Shown: in pieces, positions 8,668-17,900 of the stretch
Layout of the letters: every line of letters starts with the position of its first letter
Numbering within the stretch: the stretch's first letter is position 1
Assembly: GCA_002205125.1 (NCBI GenBank)
Contig: NIOE01000006.1
Span: forward strand, 124,001 to 188,000
Length of the DNA: 64,000 bases
Origin: Roseateles noduli
GTDB taxonomy: Bacteria; Pseudomonadota; Gammaproteobacteria; Burkholderiales; Burkholderiaceae_C
Reading direction: 5' to 3'
Made by a program: the position numbers and the translations under genes
The notes under the pieces: generated by a model
Seen by the model: the letters and a program-made list of their open reading frames with translations, nothing else
What the model was told of the DNA's origin: nothing
Databases searched by the model: none

Positions 8668-9852
8668 ATGCGCGTTGTCCCTTTCAAGATCCAGGTTCCC
8701 GAAGAGCGGCTGATCGACCTGCGCGAGCGCCTGTCGCGGGTCCGCTGGCCCGCGTCGCTGGACGAGGCCGGCTGGGCGGATGGCACCTCGCTCGCGTTCA
8801 TGCAGCGTCTCGTCGCTCATTGGCGGGATCGCTTCGATTGGCGCCAGCAGGAAGCGCGGTTGAACACGTTCAGCCACTTCATGGCGACCGTCGACGGCGC
8901 CGACGTCCACTTCATTCATCAGAAGAGCGCGACGCCGAATGCTTTCCCGCTGGTGCTGACGCACGGCTGGCCGGGCTCCGTCGTGGAGATGACGCACATC
9001 ATCGGGCTGCTCACGGATCCGGCTGCGCACGGCGGTGATCCCGCCGATGCCTTCGACGTGGTCGTGCCATCGCTGCCGGGTTACGGCTTCTCTCCCGCGC
9101 CGAAGACGACGGGCGTGGGCTCTCGCGAGATCGCGGGTCTGTGGCACGGCCTGATGCAGGGTCTCGGCTACGAGCGCTTCGGCGCGCAGGGTGGCGACAT
9201 CGGTGCGGGCGTGTCGACGTGGCTCGCGCGACGCTTCCCGCAGGACGTCGTCGGCATCCATCTCAACTACATCCCGGGCGGCTTCCGACCGCATGTCGAC
9301 GAGCAGGCCGCGCCCGTCACGGACGAAGAGCGCGCCTTCCAGACGATGGCGGCCGGCTGGTACGCGGAGGAGGGCGCCTACGCCGCGCTGCAAGGCACCA
9401 AGCCGCAGACGCTGGCGTACTCGCTGGCGGACTCGCCGGTGGGCCTGGCAGCGTGGATCGCCGAGAAGTTCCGCTCGTGGAGCGACTGCGGCGGCCACGT
9501 CGAGAGCGTCGTATCGATGGACGAGCTGCTCACCGACATCTCGCTGTACTGGTTCAACGACAGCATCACGGCGTCGCTGCGGCTCTACAAGGAGAACCGC
9601 GCCCGCCCGCAGGTCTTCGAGCCCGGCGAGCGCGTGACGCCGCCCATGGGCATGGCGCTGTTCCCGAAGGAACTGCCGACGCCGCCGCGCTCGTGGGTGG
9701 AACGCGCCTACGACGTCCGGCGATGGGAAGTGATGCCGCGCGGCGGGCATTTCGCGGCGTTGGAGCAGCCCGAGCTGCTGGCGGCGGAGATCCGCGCGTT
9801 CTTCCGACCGCTGCGCGGGATGCTGCCTTTTCGTCCTGGAGAAAACCGATGA
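8668..9852 (+). CDS. Epoxide hydrolase (EHN plus alpha/beta-hydrolase)
   Basis: The 394-residue cytoplasmic enzyme opens epoxides to diols. The N-terminal EHN domain (VPEERLIDLRERLSRVRWP, residues 9-27) is typical of microsomal-type bacterial epoxide hydrolases. HGWPGS near residue 103 forms the oxyanion region. Asp177 in GAQGGDIGAG is the expected nucleophile, and the His in RGGHFAALEQP near the C-terminus completes the charge relay. The ATG at 8668 has GGAG a few bases upstream. Its stop overlaps the start of the next gene by four bases, so the two are one operon and the downstream start is real. Confidence 0.92.
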   Translation: MRVVPFKIQVPEERLIDLRERLSRVRWPASLDEAGWADGTSLAFMQRLVAHWRDRFDWRQQEARLNTFSHFMATVDGADVHFIHQKSATPNAFPLVLTHGWPGSVVEMTHIIGLLTDPAAHGGDPADAFDVVVPSLPGYGFSPAPKTTGVGSREIAGLWHGLMQGLGYERFGAQGGDIGAGVSTWLARRFPQDVVGIHLNYIPGGFRPHVDEQAAPVTDEERAFQTMAAGWYAEEGAYAALQGTKPQTLAYSLADSPVGLAAWIAEKFRSWSDCGGHVESVVSMDELLTDISLYWFNDSITASLRLYKENRARPQVFEPGERVTPPMGMALFPKELPTPPRSWVERAYDVRRWEVMPRGGHFAALEQPELLAAEIRAFFRPLRGMLPFRPGENR

Positions 9853-10406
9853 TTGAACTCTCAGCCAAGACCACCGCGTTGGTCCTTGTCGATCTGCAGC
9901 GAGGCATCCTGGGCCTGTAGTTGGCACCTTGGACGGGCCAGCAGGTCTTTGATCGAGGCCTCCAGTTGGCATCGCGACTCCGCTCCGCCGGGGGCCAGGT
10001 CGTGCGCGTCAAGGTCGACTTCGGCGACAACGGCAAACTCTCGCCGTCGGGACTTGTGGACCAGCCGTCGTCGTCAGCGCGTCCTGCCGACTTCTCGCAG
10101 TTTCCCGACGAGCCTTTGCCGGCGGACGACGTCGTCGTGACCAAGCGCCATTGGGGGAGCTTCCACGGCACGACCCTCGATCTGGAACTGCGGCGACGCG
10201 GCATCAAGACGGTGGTGGTGGCCGGGATCGCCACGAACATGGGCGTGGAGTCGACGGTCCGGAGCGCTCACGAGCACGGCTACGACGTCGTCGTGGTCTC
10301 CGACGCGACGACGTCGTTCTCCACCGCGATGAACACTTTCGCTTTCGAGCACATCTTCCCGCGCATCAGCCGCGTGGCCGCGTGCGACGAACTCACCTTC
10401 CTCTGA
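9849..10406 (+). pseudogene. Isochorismatase-family hydrolase interrupted by an in-frame amber codon
   Basis: Translation from the ATG at 9849 gives MIELSAKTTALVLVDLQRG, then a TAG at codon 24 (9918-9920), then the rest of the family in the same frame to 10406. After the stop come the Lys of VTKRHWGSFHGT and ATNMGVEST. The full reading would be 185 residues, normal for the family. The catalytic Asp (LVDLQ) is before the stop, so neither piece can be active alone. The position usually Cys in cysteine hydrolases is Gly (NMGV), as in isochorismatase-like members. The four-base overlap with the epoxide hydrolase stop supports this start. A single C-to-T change (CAG to TAG) would explain the break; sequencing error is possible. 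Confidence 0.82.
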
Positions 10407-10418
10407 ACGGTCAGCCGT

Positions 10419-10835
10419 ATGCGATTCGAATTGCCCGACGACAAGAAGCTTGTCCACGAGACCCGCATCCAGATCCGCTGGGGCGACATGGATGCGATGG
10501 GCCATGTGAACAACACGGTCTACTTCCGCTACCTGGAAATCGTGCGCGTGGAGTGGCTGGACAGTCTCGGCCATCCGCCTAGCCCCGATGGACAGGGGCC
10601 GGTAGTCGTCAACGCGTTCTGCAACTTCCATAAGCAGCTCGCGTATCCGGGCGAGATCCTGGCGAAGCACTACGTCTCGAATCCGGGTCGGTCGAGCTTC
10701 GACACGTGGATCACGCTGGAGCGGCTCGATGAGCCGGGCGTCATCTACGCGTCGGGTGGCGCGACGACGGTGTGGCAGGACGCGACGGTGCAGAAGTCGG
10801 TGCCGTTGCCGGAGTGGCTCAGACAGAAGCTCTGA
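10419..10835 (+). CDS. Acyl-CoA thioesterase, 4HBT/YbgC type
   Basis: The 138-residue hot-dog fold enzyme hydrolyses an acyl-CoA thioester. RWGDMDAMGHVNNTVYFRYLE at residues 20-40 is the 4-hydroxybenzoyl-CoA thioesterase signature and contains the catalytic Asp. Length is usual. It follows the broken hydrolase by 12 bases on the same strand, so it probably belongs to the epoxide hydrolase operon. The acyl group is unknown. Convergent with the redoxin gene; the 68-base gap between them shows no strong hairpin. Confidence 0.9.
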   Translation: MRFELPDDKKLVHETRIQIRWGDMDAMGHVNNTVYFRYLEIVRVEWLDSLGHPPSPDGQGPVVVNAFCNFHKQLAYPGEILAKHYVSNPGRSSFDTWITLERLDEPGVIYASGGATTVWQDATVQKSVPLPEWLRQKL

Positions 10836-10903
10836 CCACTTTTCTGATTCGCAGACCCCGGGAGTTGCGCAGGCCAGGTGCGAGCGCGCGTCGCCGGTGC
10901 TTC

Positions 10904-11473
10904 TCAAGGCGTGAAGCGGCATCCCTCCTCGCTGCAACCGGCTTGGAGGTCGGCAAGGGGTCTCGTGCGCGGGGCTGCGATCGGTGCAGTAAGCGGCTCC
11001 CCGAGCAGCTCGCCGATCGCCGCCCCGATCGCCATGTCGTCGACACGCCCGAACTCATGCAGACGCACTCTGCCTTGCCTGTCGATCAGCAGCAGGCTGG
11101 GCGTCCCCTGCAGTTTCAGCGCGCTCATGGTCGCCGGCACGCGGCCGTTCGGCTTGTCGGCGCCGACCGGGAAGGTGAGGCGGTACTCATGGAGGAAGGC
11201 CGCCAGCGCTTCCGGCTGTTCCATGATCTGGTGATGCTCGAACACCGTGTGCAGACCGATGACCTGCAGGCCCGCCGCGCCGAACAGCTCGTGCATGCGT
11301 TGCGCCTGCGGGAGCCCATGGGCGACGCACCCCGGGCACAGCATCTGGAACGCGTGGAGCGCAACGACCTTGCCCCGGAGCCGGGCGAGGCTGAGTTCAG
11401 CCTCGGTGTTGAACCAGCTCACCACCTGCAGCTCGGGCGCGGTGGGATGAAGGACGGGGAGGGAGGATGTCAT
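10904..11473 (-). CDS. Redoxin/thioredoxin-like protein
   Basis: The 189-residue thioredoxin-fold protein resembles AhpC/TSA or TlpA-like redoxins. It has LRGKVVALHAFQMLCPGC with the redox pair Cys46 and Cys49 (CPGC), then a central GTPSLLLIDRQGRVRLHEFG that matches the cis-Pro region. A second Cys pair near the C-terminus (CSEEGC) is unusual and may bind metal or act in thiol exchange. No signal peptide is seen, so it is probably cytoplasmic. The start MTSSLPVLHP is chosen because the longer frame has no family features. The MOSC gene lies 59 bases upstream on the same strand. Confidence 0.83.
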   Translation of the reverse strand: MTSSLPVLHPTAPELQVVSWFNTEAELSLARLRGKVVALHAFQMLCPGCVAHGLPQAQRMHELFGAAGLQVIGLHTVFEHHQIMEQPEALAAFLHEYRLTFPVGADKPNGRVPATMSALKLQGTPSLLLIDRQGRVRLHEFGRVDDMAIGAAIGELLGEPLTAPIAAPRTRPLADLQAGCSEEGCRFTP

Positions 11474-11532
11474 GGGCTTCTCCAGCGTTTGCGCTTCAAC
11501 GGCGTCAGCGAAAGGACGGGATCGATCGCGTG

Positions 11533-12408
11533 TCAGGGACCGTCGAGTCGGCGTTCCCAGGCCTCGGCTTCGCCCGAGGCCAGTCGGCGCGCGAACAGCC
11601 TTCTCCAGGAATCCGGAAGCGGCAGCGTCAGCACCTCGCGCAGCGTCGACGTCTCGGTCGTCCGTCGGTCGATGAGTTCGAGCAGCCTGGCGATCGACCA
11701 CTCGGGATAGGGACGCCTCAGCAGCACGATGAGATCGCCTGCCTTGACCGGGCCGCTCTTCAGCACTCGCAGGTACCAGCCCGCGCGCAGCGAATGCTGC
11801 AGCTGGGCCGCCATGTCGCGTTGCTCGAAGCGGTCGTTCAGCTTCCAGCAGGGCTGACGGCCCTGGCTGATTTCGAGGACGGTGGTGGCGCCGACCCGCC
11901 ATTGATCGCCGAGGCAGATCGCGCGCTCGTCCAGGACCTCGTCGGCGAGGCCTTCGACGCTGAGGTTCTCACCGAACGCGCCGGGGGCGTTCAGGAGTTG
12001 CGTGGCACGCGAGTTGCGCGCCAGGGCATTGCGCCAATGCGGATAGTGGCTCCACGGGTAGGCATGGACGGCCTTGTCGACGCCGCCGTGGATGGCCGTG
12101 TCGCCCTGGGCATCGTCTGCAAGGCCGGAGACGGAGACGAGCACCTCGTGCTCGACCGGCTTCTTGTCGATGCCGGTCCAGTGACCCGGACGACTCGATG
12201 TCTGGATCGAGCCCACCAGCACTGTCCGCACGCGTCCCACGGTTCTGGGGAGCTTGTCTTCCGAATGCGCCGAGGGACGAGGGGCGTGCGATTGCGATGG
12301 GGACTGCGACTGGTCCACGGAGATCTCTACAGGGAGCGTTGATGGAACGACGAGTCTCCCGCGCGCGACCAGCGTGAACTGCACTGGTCGTCCAGGAAAG
12401 CTATCCAT
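11533..12408 (-). CDS. MOSC-domain protein, YiiM-like
   Basis: The 291-residue protein resembles E. coli YiiM, which reduces N-hydroxylated bases with a molybdenum cofactor. Seen: GSIQTS, GDTAIHGGVDKAVHAYPWSHYPHW (about residues 103-126), FGENLSVEG and the MOSC cysteine in ISQGRQPCWKLNDRF, followed by the C-terminal three-helix domain (PYPEWSIARLLELI). The first 59 residues, before VRTVLVGSIQ, have no match to YiiM and are rich in Ser/Gln; the true start may be a downstream GTG. As annotated, the ATG directly follows the stop of the exonuclease gene (TGAATG), so the two would be translationally coupled. Confidence 0.85.
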   Translation of the reverse strand: MDSFPGRPVQFTLVARGRLVVPSTLPVEISVDQSQSPSQSHAPRPSAHSEDKLPRTVGRVRTVLVGSIQTSSRPGHWTGIDKKPVEHEVLVSVSGLADDAQGDTAIHGGVDKAVHAYPWSHYPHWRNALARNSRATQLLNAPGAFGENLSVEGLADEVLDERAICLGDQWRVGATTVLEISQGRQPCWKLNDRFEQRDMAAQLQHSLRAGWYLRVLKSGPVKAGDLIVLLRRPYPEWSIARLLELIDRRTTETSTLREVLTLPLPDSWRRLFARRLASGEAEAWERRLDGP

Positions 12409-13185
12409 TCATCTTCTGGACGCCTTGAGCCCGGCCCACACCGGCGCATGGTCGCTCGGGCTCTCCTTCCCGCGCTCCTCCCGATCAACGCCGGCCGCAA
12501 CGACCTTGAACCCGGCGCCCACCAGGATGTGGTCGATCCTCAGCCCCGCATTCCGCTGCCACCTATTGCGGCGGTAGTCCCAGAACGTGAATGGCGTGTC
12601 CTTCGGATGCGCGGTCCTCAGCGCATCGGTCCATCCTTGTTCCAGGAGGGCCGCGAATGCCTCACGCGCTTCGGGCTGAAGCAACGCGTTGTCTCGCCAG
12701 GTATCCGGCTTGTAGATGTCGGCGTCCGTGGGGACGACGTTCCAGTCGCCGAGCAGCACCGTTGGATGGCCTGAAGTCCACAAGGCATCCGCACGCCGCC
12801 GCATCCGCTCGAACCACGCCAGCTTGTAGTCGAACTTGGGACCGGGAACCGGGTTGCCGTTGGGAAGATAGATCGCGGCCACCAGCACGCCATTGATGGC
12901 GGCCTCGACGTAGCGGGACTGCCGATCCTTGGCGTCACCGGGCAGCGCCTTGATCACCGGCAACGGCGCGTGTCCGCGCGATAGCAGGGCAACGCCGTTC
13001 CACGTCTTCTGCCCGACCACGATCGATTCGTAGCCGGCCTCACGGAGAGCTTCCGTGGGGAAGTCCTCCGTGGGCGTCTTCAGCTCCTGGAGCGCAACGA
13101 CGTCGGGCTGGCGACGCGCCAGCCAGTCGAGCAACTGGTCGAGCCGCTTCAGGACGTTGTTGACGTTCCAGGTCGCGACGATCAC
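12409..13185 (-). CDS. xthA: Exonuclease III family AP endonuclease
   Basis: The 258-residue Mg-dependent enzyme repairs abasic and oxidised DNA ends. Family motifs are ATWNVNNVLKRLDQL at the start, ALQELKTP with the metal-binding Glu, LLGDWNVVPTDADIY with the catalytic Asp/Asn pair, RIDHILV, and SDHAPVW at the C-terminus with the catalytic His. The family begins at its beta strand with I-V-A-T-W-N, so the GTG at 13185 is the likely start. The longer frame to 13368 adds arginine- and tryptophan-rich sequence unlike a protein. Next to a MOSC protein and Dps, it fits an oxidative-damage group. Confidence 0.9.
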   Translation of the reverse strand: MIVATWNVNNVLKRLDQLLDWLARRQPDVVALQELKTPTEDFPTEALREAGYESIVVGQKTWNGVALLSRGHAPLPVIKALPGDAKDRQSRYVEAAINGVLVAAIYLPNGNPVPGPKFDYKLAWFERMRRRADALWTSGHPTVLLGDWNVVPTDADIYKPDTWRDNALLQPEAREAFAALLEQGWTDALRTAHPKDTPFTFWDYRRNRWQRNAGLRIDHILVGAGFKVVAAGVDREERGKESPSDHAPVWAGLKASRR

Positions 13186-13228
13186 GGCGTCACCGCTTCG
13201 GACCGTCGCGCGGCCGTCTCTCGCCGCC

Positions 13229-13855
13229 TCAGATCGGCGACGCCGCCACCAGATGCTCCGACAGGAACCACACCTGCAGCTCGTTGGTCCGCACGATGTC
13301 GCTGACCAGCAGGTCATCGGTGCCCGAGTCGCCGGCGTCGCTGGCCTTCTCGGCCTGCTCGCGCGCATACGTGAGGATCATCGTGTGCGCTTCGATCAGC
13401 CGGCTGAGCTGCACGGTCGCCGGCTCGCGGCCACGCGGGGGGCGAGGGATGCGCGTCTCTTCCGCGATATCCGCGGCCATCGCCAGCGACACACCGCCCA
13501 ACACCTGGATGCGCTCGGCCACCAGGTCGACCAGCTCGACCTGTTCCTCGAAATGCTTGTCGAACAGCAGATGCAGCTGGTTGAAGGTCGGTCCGACCAC
13601 CTGCCAGTGATGCTTCTTGTACATGTCGCGCAGCGTGATCGTGTCGGCCAGCACCTGGTTCAGTGCGGTCACGCTCTTCTTGACGACCGCCTCGGCGAGC
13701 CCGTGCGGCATCTTGACGACCTCGCCATAGCGCTGGGTCTCCTGCGACGTGGTCTTGACGGACTTGTCGATCGTCGGCGTCGTGGCGGCGTGCGCGGCGT
13801 CGACGCGAGCGGACTTCGCCGGGGACTTCGGGGCGGACTTCTTCTTGGTAGCCAT
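13229..13855 (-). CDS. dps: Dps-family DNA-binding ferritin
   Basis: The 208-residue protein stores iron and protects DNA from oxidants. The first 40 residues form a Lys/Ala-rich tail (MATKKKSAPKSPAKSA), probably the DNA-binding arm. The ferritin helix bundle follows, with the ferroxidase residues in KKHHWQVVGPTFNQLHLLFD and FEEQVELVD. The ATG at 13855 has GGAG upstream (TTGGAGTTCCGC). It lies 43 bases from the exonuclease start and 82 bases after the TetR gene on the same strand. Confidence 0.93.
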   Translation of the reverse strand: MATKKKSAPKSPAKSARVDAAHAATTPTIDKSVKTTSQETQRYGEVVKMPHGLAEAVVKKSVTALNQVLADTITLRDMYKKHHWQVVGPTFNQLHLLFDKHFEEQVELVDLVAERIQVLGGVSLAMAADIAEETRIPRPPRGREPATVQLSRLIEAHTMILTYAREQAEKASDAGDSGTDDLLVSDIVRTNELQVWFLSEHLVAASPI

Positions 13856-13937
13856 GCGGAACTCCAAAGAGGTAGGACAGATCCCGCTCTGGAGGGCAAG
13901 CGCCGATCCCGCGCCGCCAGCTTCGCCCGTTGCCCGT

Positions 13938-14609
13938 TCACTCCACCGGGTTCGCCCGACTGAACAGCAGCGCATCCATCACCTTCATGTAGCCCTTGGC
14001 CGTCTTCGCATCCGTGGCCTGCACGCCGGTCGTGGCCGCGATGTCCGGCCCCATCACCGACAGCGTGTTGGCCAGCGAGACCATCGCGTAATACAGCAGC
14101 ACCGGTTCCCCCTTCGGCAGGTCCCCCGCCTTCTGCGCCGCCTTGATCAGCGGCCGGGCCAGGTCGAAGTGCGGCCGCAGGAAGTGCTGCGCCAGCCACT
14201 CCTGCCGGTCCTCGCTGTGCGTGCCTTCGCGCCGCTGCATCATGAAGCGGTGCAGGTGCGGCTGCTCCAGCGTGAACTGGAAGTACGCGATGAACTCCTG
14301 GCGCAACTGCTCGATCGCGGTCGCCGGCTTCGCCTGCCTGATCAATCCTTCGCGTGCCCGGGCGAGTTCCTCATAGACCAGCGTCGCCACCGCCTGCCAC
14401 AGTACCTCTTTCGATTGGAAGTGGTAGGTGATCAGCTGATGCGTCAGCCCGCTCTGCTCCGCGATCGCGCGCATGCTCGCCGCCTCGAAGCCGCGCTCGG
14501 CGAATTCCTTCAGCGCGGTCTTCAGGATCGCCTGCTTCGTGTCGGCCGACCGCTGCTGCTCGCGTCGGCGGGGCGTGGAAGTATCCGGAGTGCTCATGCC
14601 CGACATCAT
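13938..14609 (-). CDS. TetR/AcrR-family regulator
   Basis: The 223-residue repressor has the N-terminal helix-turn-helix at about residues 24-70 (TKQAILKTALKEFAERGFEAASMRAIAEQSGLTHQ). It has a helical ligand domain with a C-terminal YYAMVSLANTLSVMGPDI segment, often seen in regulators of fatty-acid or xenobiotic genes. The start may be the second Met at 14597 (MSTPDTS). An inverted repeat 22 bases upstream could be its operator. Target genes are unknown; dps lies 82 bases downstream on the same strand. Confidence 0.9.
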   Translation of the reverse strand: MMSGMSTPDTSTPRRREQQRSADTKQAILKTALKEFAERGFEAASMRAIAEQSGLTHQLITYHFQSKEVLWQAVATLVYEELARAREGLIRQAKPATAIEQLRQEFIAYFQFTLEQPHLHRFMMQRREGTHSEDRQEWLAQHFLRPHFDLARPLIKAAQKAGDLPKGEPVLLYYAMVSLANTLSVMGPDIAATTGVQATDAKTAKGYMKVMDALLFSRANPVE

Positions 14610-14939
14610 GCCTTCGTCACCGACTGTTCCTACCTCGCCGGAGGTATCGGATGCCCTGGTATTCCGGCTGCGTATCGCCCATGTTTCCCTGGATGGTGCG
14701 TTGGTATCGATACCGCCGCATCCGGCCCGTTCGGGGCATCAATTCGACACACATTAAAACTTGCCGCATGGCAAAACAAACGCGGACACTCGCGCCGCTT
14801 GCCCCTCTCAGGAGGGACATGTGGTGCTACGTGTCGATGGGCGGCGCGTTCACCGGACCAAGCCAGGTCCACCGAAGCGGTCGCGGGCACCACCCCCCCG
14901 CGACACCAATCGCACCCACAGGCACGGGAGGGAACCACC
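14610..14939. promoter_or_regulatory. 330-base divergent regulatory region upstream of the di-heme lipoprotein gene
   Basis: No gene is seen here. It holds the tetR promoter on one side and that of the large lipoprotein on the other. Two inverted repeats stand out: TACCTC-GCCG-GAGGTA at 14631-14646, close to tetR, and TTGCC-GCAT-GGCAA at 14761-14774. An AT-rich patch at 14751-14760 precedes the second. CACGGGAGGGAACCACC just before 14940 supplies a strong ribosome site. Confidence 0.5.
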
Positions 14940-17900
14940 ATGGAGTTCAAGCAACTCGGCATCTTGATGGGCAGGGCATTTGTCCCTGCCCTGCTGGGTA
15001 GTGCGCTGCTCGCCGCATGCGGCGGCGGCAACGGTCAGCAGGACGGCGGCGTCCAGATCGCATCCGACGACAACGGCGGCAGCGCCGACGCCGCGGCACG
15101 CGCCAAGCGCATGGCCGGCGACAGCGGCACCGAGACGGCGCTCACGCCCGTCTCCGCCACCGGCAGCTCGATGGAGCGCGGCGACCTGAGCGGCGCCAAG
15201 GCCATCGACAAGGACGACAACAGCCGTTGGGGCTCGGCGTTCACCGACAACGAGTGGCTGACGCTGGACTACGGCAGCAGCGTCACGATCACGCGGGTCC
15301 GCATCAACTGGGAAAACGCCCACGCGAAGAAGTACCTGCTGCAGACGTCCGAAGACAACAAGACCTGGACCACGATCAAGACGATCGAGAACAGCCCGGG
15401 CGGTGTCGAAGACATCAAGAACCTCGGCGGCCAGGGCCGCTATCTGCGCGTGCAGGGCGTGACCCGCTCGACGCAGTACGGCTACTCGATCTTCGAGATC
15501 CAGGCCTTCACCGGCACCGCGGTCCCGCCGACCAACCCGACGGACCCGACCACGCCGACGAATCCGACGGATCCGACGACGCCGACCACCCCGACCGATC
15601 CGACGACGCCCACGCAGCCGACGGACCCCGTGGGCGACACGAGCAAGCCGGGCGTGGCCATCAAGCCGGTGCTGGCGATCTCGTCGGCCCCGGAGAACGA
15701 CGGCCTGTCGGCGAAGAACTCGATCGACGGCAACCTGGCCACGCGCTGGGCCTCCAAGCCGGAAGACGGCGCCTGGATCCAGTACGACTTCGGTTCGGCG
15801 CAGGCGCTGGGCTACATGAAGCTCGTCTGGGAGAACGCGTACGGCAAGGCCTACGAGATCCAGATCTCGGACGACGGCAAGACCTGGACCCGTCTGCGCA
15901 ACCAGCCGGCCGGCAAGGGCGGCACCGAGGAGTACTTCAACCTCGGCGTGAAGACGCGTTTCGTCCGTATCCAGGGCGTGACCCGTGCAACCAACTACGG
16001 CTATTCGTTGTTCGAGGTCGAATTCAAGACCGTCGGCAGCGACAACAGCATCCCGACCACGACGACCACCCCGTTCTCCTTCCCGGTGAACGGCGCGGGC
16101 GCGGGTCCGCTGTTCCAGCCGCAGGCCCCGATCGAGCAGATCCAGTTCACGCTGCCGGACGGCACGCTGGTGACGCGTTTCGGTCAGCGCGGCGTCGGCC
16201 GTCACGGCCGCGAGCGCGGCGAGGACTGGAACGAGATCGGCTTCGGACCCAATGACACCGTGGATGCCAACGGCAATCCGCAGGACAAGGGTCCGGGCAA
16301 CTACATGAACTTCGTCGCGAACTACTTCAAGAATCGCACGTGGGGCGTGGAGTTCATCGACAACTCGAACGTGGCGGGTGTCACCAAGCCGCGTCTGATC
16401 GTCAACCAGTACTTCCCGCAGGCGCAGCGCGGCGGCGGTCATTCCTTCTTCCGCCGCATCGACGACGTGGGCGTCACCGGCTACGGCTGGATGTCGCCGG
16501 GTCAGCTGCTGGATCCGACCACCTACACGGACGGGTTCGTCGACAAGACGTCCTGCCCGGTGGTGCCCAAGCCGCCGCAGAACGCCCTGGCCAAGCCCAA
16601 CACGGGCTACAACGGCATCATCGGCGCCAACGACGGCTGCTCCGTGGTGCTGGACAACATGCCGGGTCACCAGGACCTGTCCCCGAACGCGAACGGCGTG
16701 CTGGTGCCCAACGGCGTCAACATCCCGGCCAGCCCGCTCAAGGTGGGTCAGGCGATCGAGTTCACGGGCTCGTTCTTCTCCAGCCGTGCGGCGATGGATG
16801 CGATCGGTGACAAGGGCGACATCCGCTACTACACCAGCGAAGTCATCTACGTCATGGGTGCCGGTCTGCGTCCGTGGTACGGCGTGCAGCCGCGCCTGAA
16901 CAGCGTGCCGCTGCCGGAGTCGGTGCTGGCGGGCGGTCTGGGTTCCGTCTCGTACAACTACTCGGACGAAGGCTGGCGCATGTTCCAGCAGCCGTTCAAC
17001 AACATCGGCATGCAGAACCTGCAGCGATTCGTTGAAGGCCGCCGTGCGGTGCACAGCAGTTTCGTGACCGGGCAGCACATCGAGCCGGGCAACGATCCGA
17101 TGACCTCGATCCAGAACCTGGCGGGCACCCGTTTCAACGCCACGGCCTGCGTGCAGTGCCACACCAACAACGGTCGCAGCCCGGCGCCGTTCACGGTGGA
17201 CCAGCGTCTGGACAAGATGGCCTTCCACGTTGCGGTGAAGGCGGCTGACGGTTCGATCCGTCCGGACCCGCGCTACGGCTCGGCGATCCAGATGAACTCG
17301 ACCTCGGCCTCCGGTGCGCCGCAGGATTGGGGCAACGCGGTGAAGGTCGCGGGCTTCGAGACGAGCAGCGTCACGCTGGCGGACGGTTCCAAGGTCGAGC
17401 TGCGCAAGCCGAAGTTCGCCTTCGACGGTCCCACGCCGCAACTGTGGTCGGCTCGCGCCGCACTGCCGCTGCTGGGTGTCGGTCTGCTGGAAGCGGTGCC
17501 TGAGGCGGACATCCTGGCCCGTGCGCGCACGACGCCGGATGCCGACGGTGTGGTGGGCAAGGCCAACTTCACGTTCGATCCGGAAACCGGCGCCACGCGT
17601 CTGGGCCGCTTCGGCTGGAAGGCGTCCAAGGCCAGCATCCGTCACCAGGTGGCCAACGCGCTGCTGAACGACATGTCGGTGACCTCGCCGGTGTACCCGA
17701 ACCGCAGCTGCGCGACCGACCCGCAGGGTTGCCGCACGGCGCCGGCGCAGAAGGGCATCCAGGAAGCCGATCTGACCGCGCTGACGCAGTACATGCAGCT
17801 GCTGGCCGTGCCGGCCCAACGGAGCATCCCGAGCGGATTCCCGAAGGGTGTGGCGCCGACGGACGAGCATCGCGTGGATGCGGTCCAGGTGGCCAACGGC

